Shown in pieces: positions 6,054-6,930 of a DNA stretch of 6,930 nt. A program made the position numbers and the translations under genes. The notes under the pieces are model-generated. The model worked only from the letters and a program-made list of their open reading frames with translations, was not told the DNA's origin and did not search any database. The DNA is from Alsobacter sp040380755. GTDB lineage: Bacteria; Pseudomonadota; Alphaproteobacteria; Rhizobiales; Beijerinckiaceae. Each line of letters opens with the position of its first letter. Position 1 is the first letter of the stretch. The DNA lies in the NCBI GenBank assembly GCA_040380755.1, contig JBEIIL010000163.1, positions 1 to 6,930 on the forward strand. The letters are read 5' to 3'.

Positions 6054-6764
6054 TCAGGCGCCGGCGGCGACCGCCATCTCCTCGCTGTCCCCGCGCGGAC
6101 GATCGAGCGCCAGGTTCTCGCCGGTGACGAGGTAGTACACCGTCTCGGCGATGTTGGTGGCGTGATCGCCGATCCGCTCGATGTTCTTGGCGCTGAACAG
6201 CAGCTGCGTGCAGAAGCCGATATTGCGCGGGTCTTCCATCATGTAGGTGAGCAGCTCGCGAAACAGCGAGTTGTAGAGGTTGTCGATCTCGCCGTCGCGC
6301 TGCCACACCGAGAGCGCCGCCATGGCATCGCGTGCCGTGTAGGCGTCGATCACGGTCTTGAACTGCTGCAGGGCCAGCATGGTGATGCCATTGAGGCCGA
6401 CGAGCAGCTTGTGCGGCGGGAAGTTGTTCTCCATGGCCAGGATGCGCTTGGCCATGTTCTTGACGAGGTCGCCGACCCGCTCGAGATCATTGGCGATGCG
6501 GATCGTGGCGATCACGTCGCGCAGGTCCACCGCCATCGGCTGGCGGCGGGCGATGGTGAGGATCGCCATCTCCTCGATCTCGCGCTGCAGCGTGTCGAGG
6601 CGCTGGTCGGTGGCGACGATCTTCTGGGCGAGACGGGTGTCCTGGCGGGCCAGCGCCTCGACCGCGTCGGACATCATGCGCTCGGCAATGCCGCCCATTT
6701 CTGCGATCTTGCGCTGGAGATCCTTCAGTTCCGCGTCGAAGGCCGACACAGTGTGATCGGTCAT
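6054..6764 (-). CDS. phoU: Phosphate-signalling regulator PhoU
   Basis: PhoU is a cytoplasmic helical protein that binds metal clusters and links the PstSCAB transporter to the PhoR/PhoB system, keeping the Pho response off when phosphate is plentiful. The 236 residues form the usual two repeated three-helix domains. Each domain carries its metal-site motif: NDLERVGD at 92-99 and NIERIGDHATNIAE at 194-207. The start at 6764 (MTDHTVSAFDAEL) is chosen because AGGAG (complement of 6771-6775) lies six bases upstream and the length is then typical. An in-frame ATG at 6794 would add ten residues and overlap pstB. The gene follows pstB by 26 bases in the same direction, as in pst operons generally. 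No phoB follows it: the next gene is the convergent sensor kinase. Confidence 0.96.
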   Translation of the reverse strand: MTDHTVSAFDAELKDLQRKIAEMGGIAERMMSDAVEALARQDTRLAQKIVATDQRLDTLQREIEEMAILTIARRQPMAVDLRDVIATIRIANDLERVGDLVKNMAKRILAMENNFPPHKLLVGLNGITMLALQQFKTVIDAYTARDAMAALSVWQRDGEIDNLYNSLFRELLTYMMEDPRNIGFCTQLLFSAKNIERIGDHATNIAETVYYLVTGENLALDRPRGDSEEMAVAAGA

Positions 6765-6770
6765 GGCTTT

Positions 6771-6775
6771 CTCCT
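6771..6775 (-). promoter_or_regulatory. phoU ribosome-binding site
   Basis: On the minus strand AGGAG is followed by six bases and then ATG at 6764. This is the strongest Shine-Dalgarno in the window and decides the phoU start against the upstream in-frame ATG at 6794. Confidence 0.75.
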
Positions 6776-6790
6776 GCGTCGTGCGCCCGG

Positions 6791-6930
6791 TCAACCGAAG
6801 CGGCCCGTGATGTAGTCTTGAGTCTGCTGCTGCTTCGGCGAGGTGAAGATCCGCGACGTCTCGTCGTATTCGATCAGCTCGCCGAGATACATGAAGGCCG
6901 TGTAGTCGGAGACGCGCGCGGCCTGCTGCA
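6791..6930 (-). CDS. pstB: Phosphate ABC transporter ATP-binding protein PstB, C-terminal part
   Basis: PstB is the ATPase of the PstSCAB high-affinity phosphate importer, acting at the inner face of the cytoplasmic membrane. Only the last 45 codons and the stop are present; the gene runs off the right edge, so the Walker and signature motifs are not visible. The visible tail contains FMYLGELIEYDET, then RIFTSPKQQQTQDYI and the closing TGRFG, which is the characteristic PstB C-terminus. The stop (complement of 6791-6793) is 26 bases ahead of the phoU start, consistent with one pst-phoU transcript. The operon promoter and any Pho box lie outside the window. Confidence 0.93.
   Translation of the reverse strand, partial: QQAARVSDYTAFMYLGELIEYDETSRIFTSPKQQQTQDYITGRFG

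Noticed and set aside
6009..6815. 268-codon open frame on the plus strand over phoU
   Set aside because: It is antisense to a fully recognisable PhoU, its composition is typical of a shadow (His/Glu/Arg-rich), and it has no ribosome-binding site.

Overview
The window is G+C-rich, and its third codon positions are strongly biased to G/C. The S4 and PhoU sequences, the Tat-type leader and the murI–rpsD neighbourhood point to an alphaproteobacterium, probably of the Rhodospirillales type. That placement rests on recognised protein style, not on a search.

Layout, left to right. Positions 1-142 are a perfect palindrome with 71-bp arms and no spacer; it is cut by the window edge and may be a contig-end fold-back. 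Directly beside it, on +, is a Tat-exported FAD amine oxidase (155-1525). Next are glutamate racemase murI (1625-2440) and ribosomal protein S4 rpsD (2609-3226). A good sigma-70-type promoter overlaps the murI stop codon. The rpsD leader can fold so that its Shine-Dalgarno sequence is paired. A clear intrinsic terminator follows rpsD at 3256-3283. A small secreted protein of unknown function follows (3438-3875). An OmpR-family response regulator and its sensor kinase (3907-4602 and 4580-5950) overlap by about 20 bases. On the minus strand, converging on the kinase, are phoU (6054-6764) and the 3' end of pstB (6791-6930), the tail of a phosphate-transport operon.

The genes form four functional blocks: periplasmic oxidation of an unknown amine, cell-wall precursor plus ribosome synthesis, a two-component system with an unknown periplasmic stimulus, and phosphate uptake control. 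Apart from the palindrome and the rpsD leader, this is ordinary chromosomal housekeeping DNA. I found no mobile element, CRISPR array, tRNA or rRNA. No unequivocally new multi-gene system is visible. The best candidates for something undescribed are the folded rpsD leader and the palindrome.
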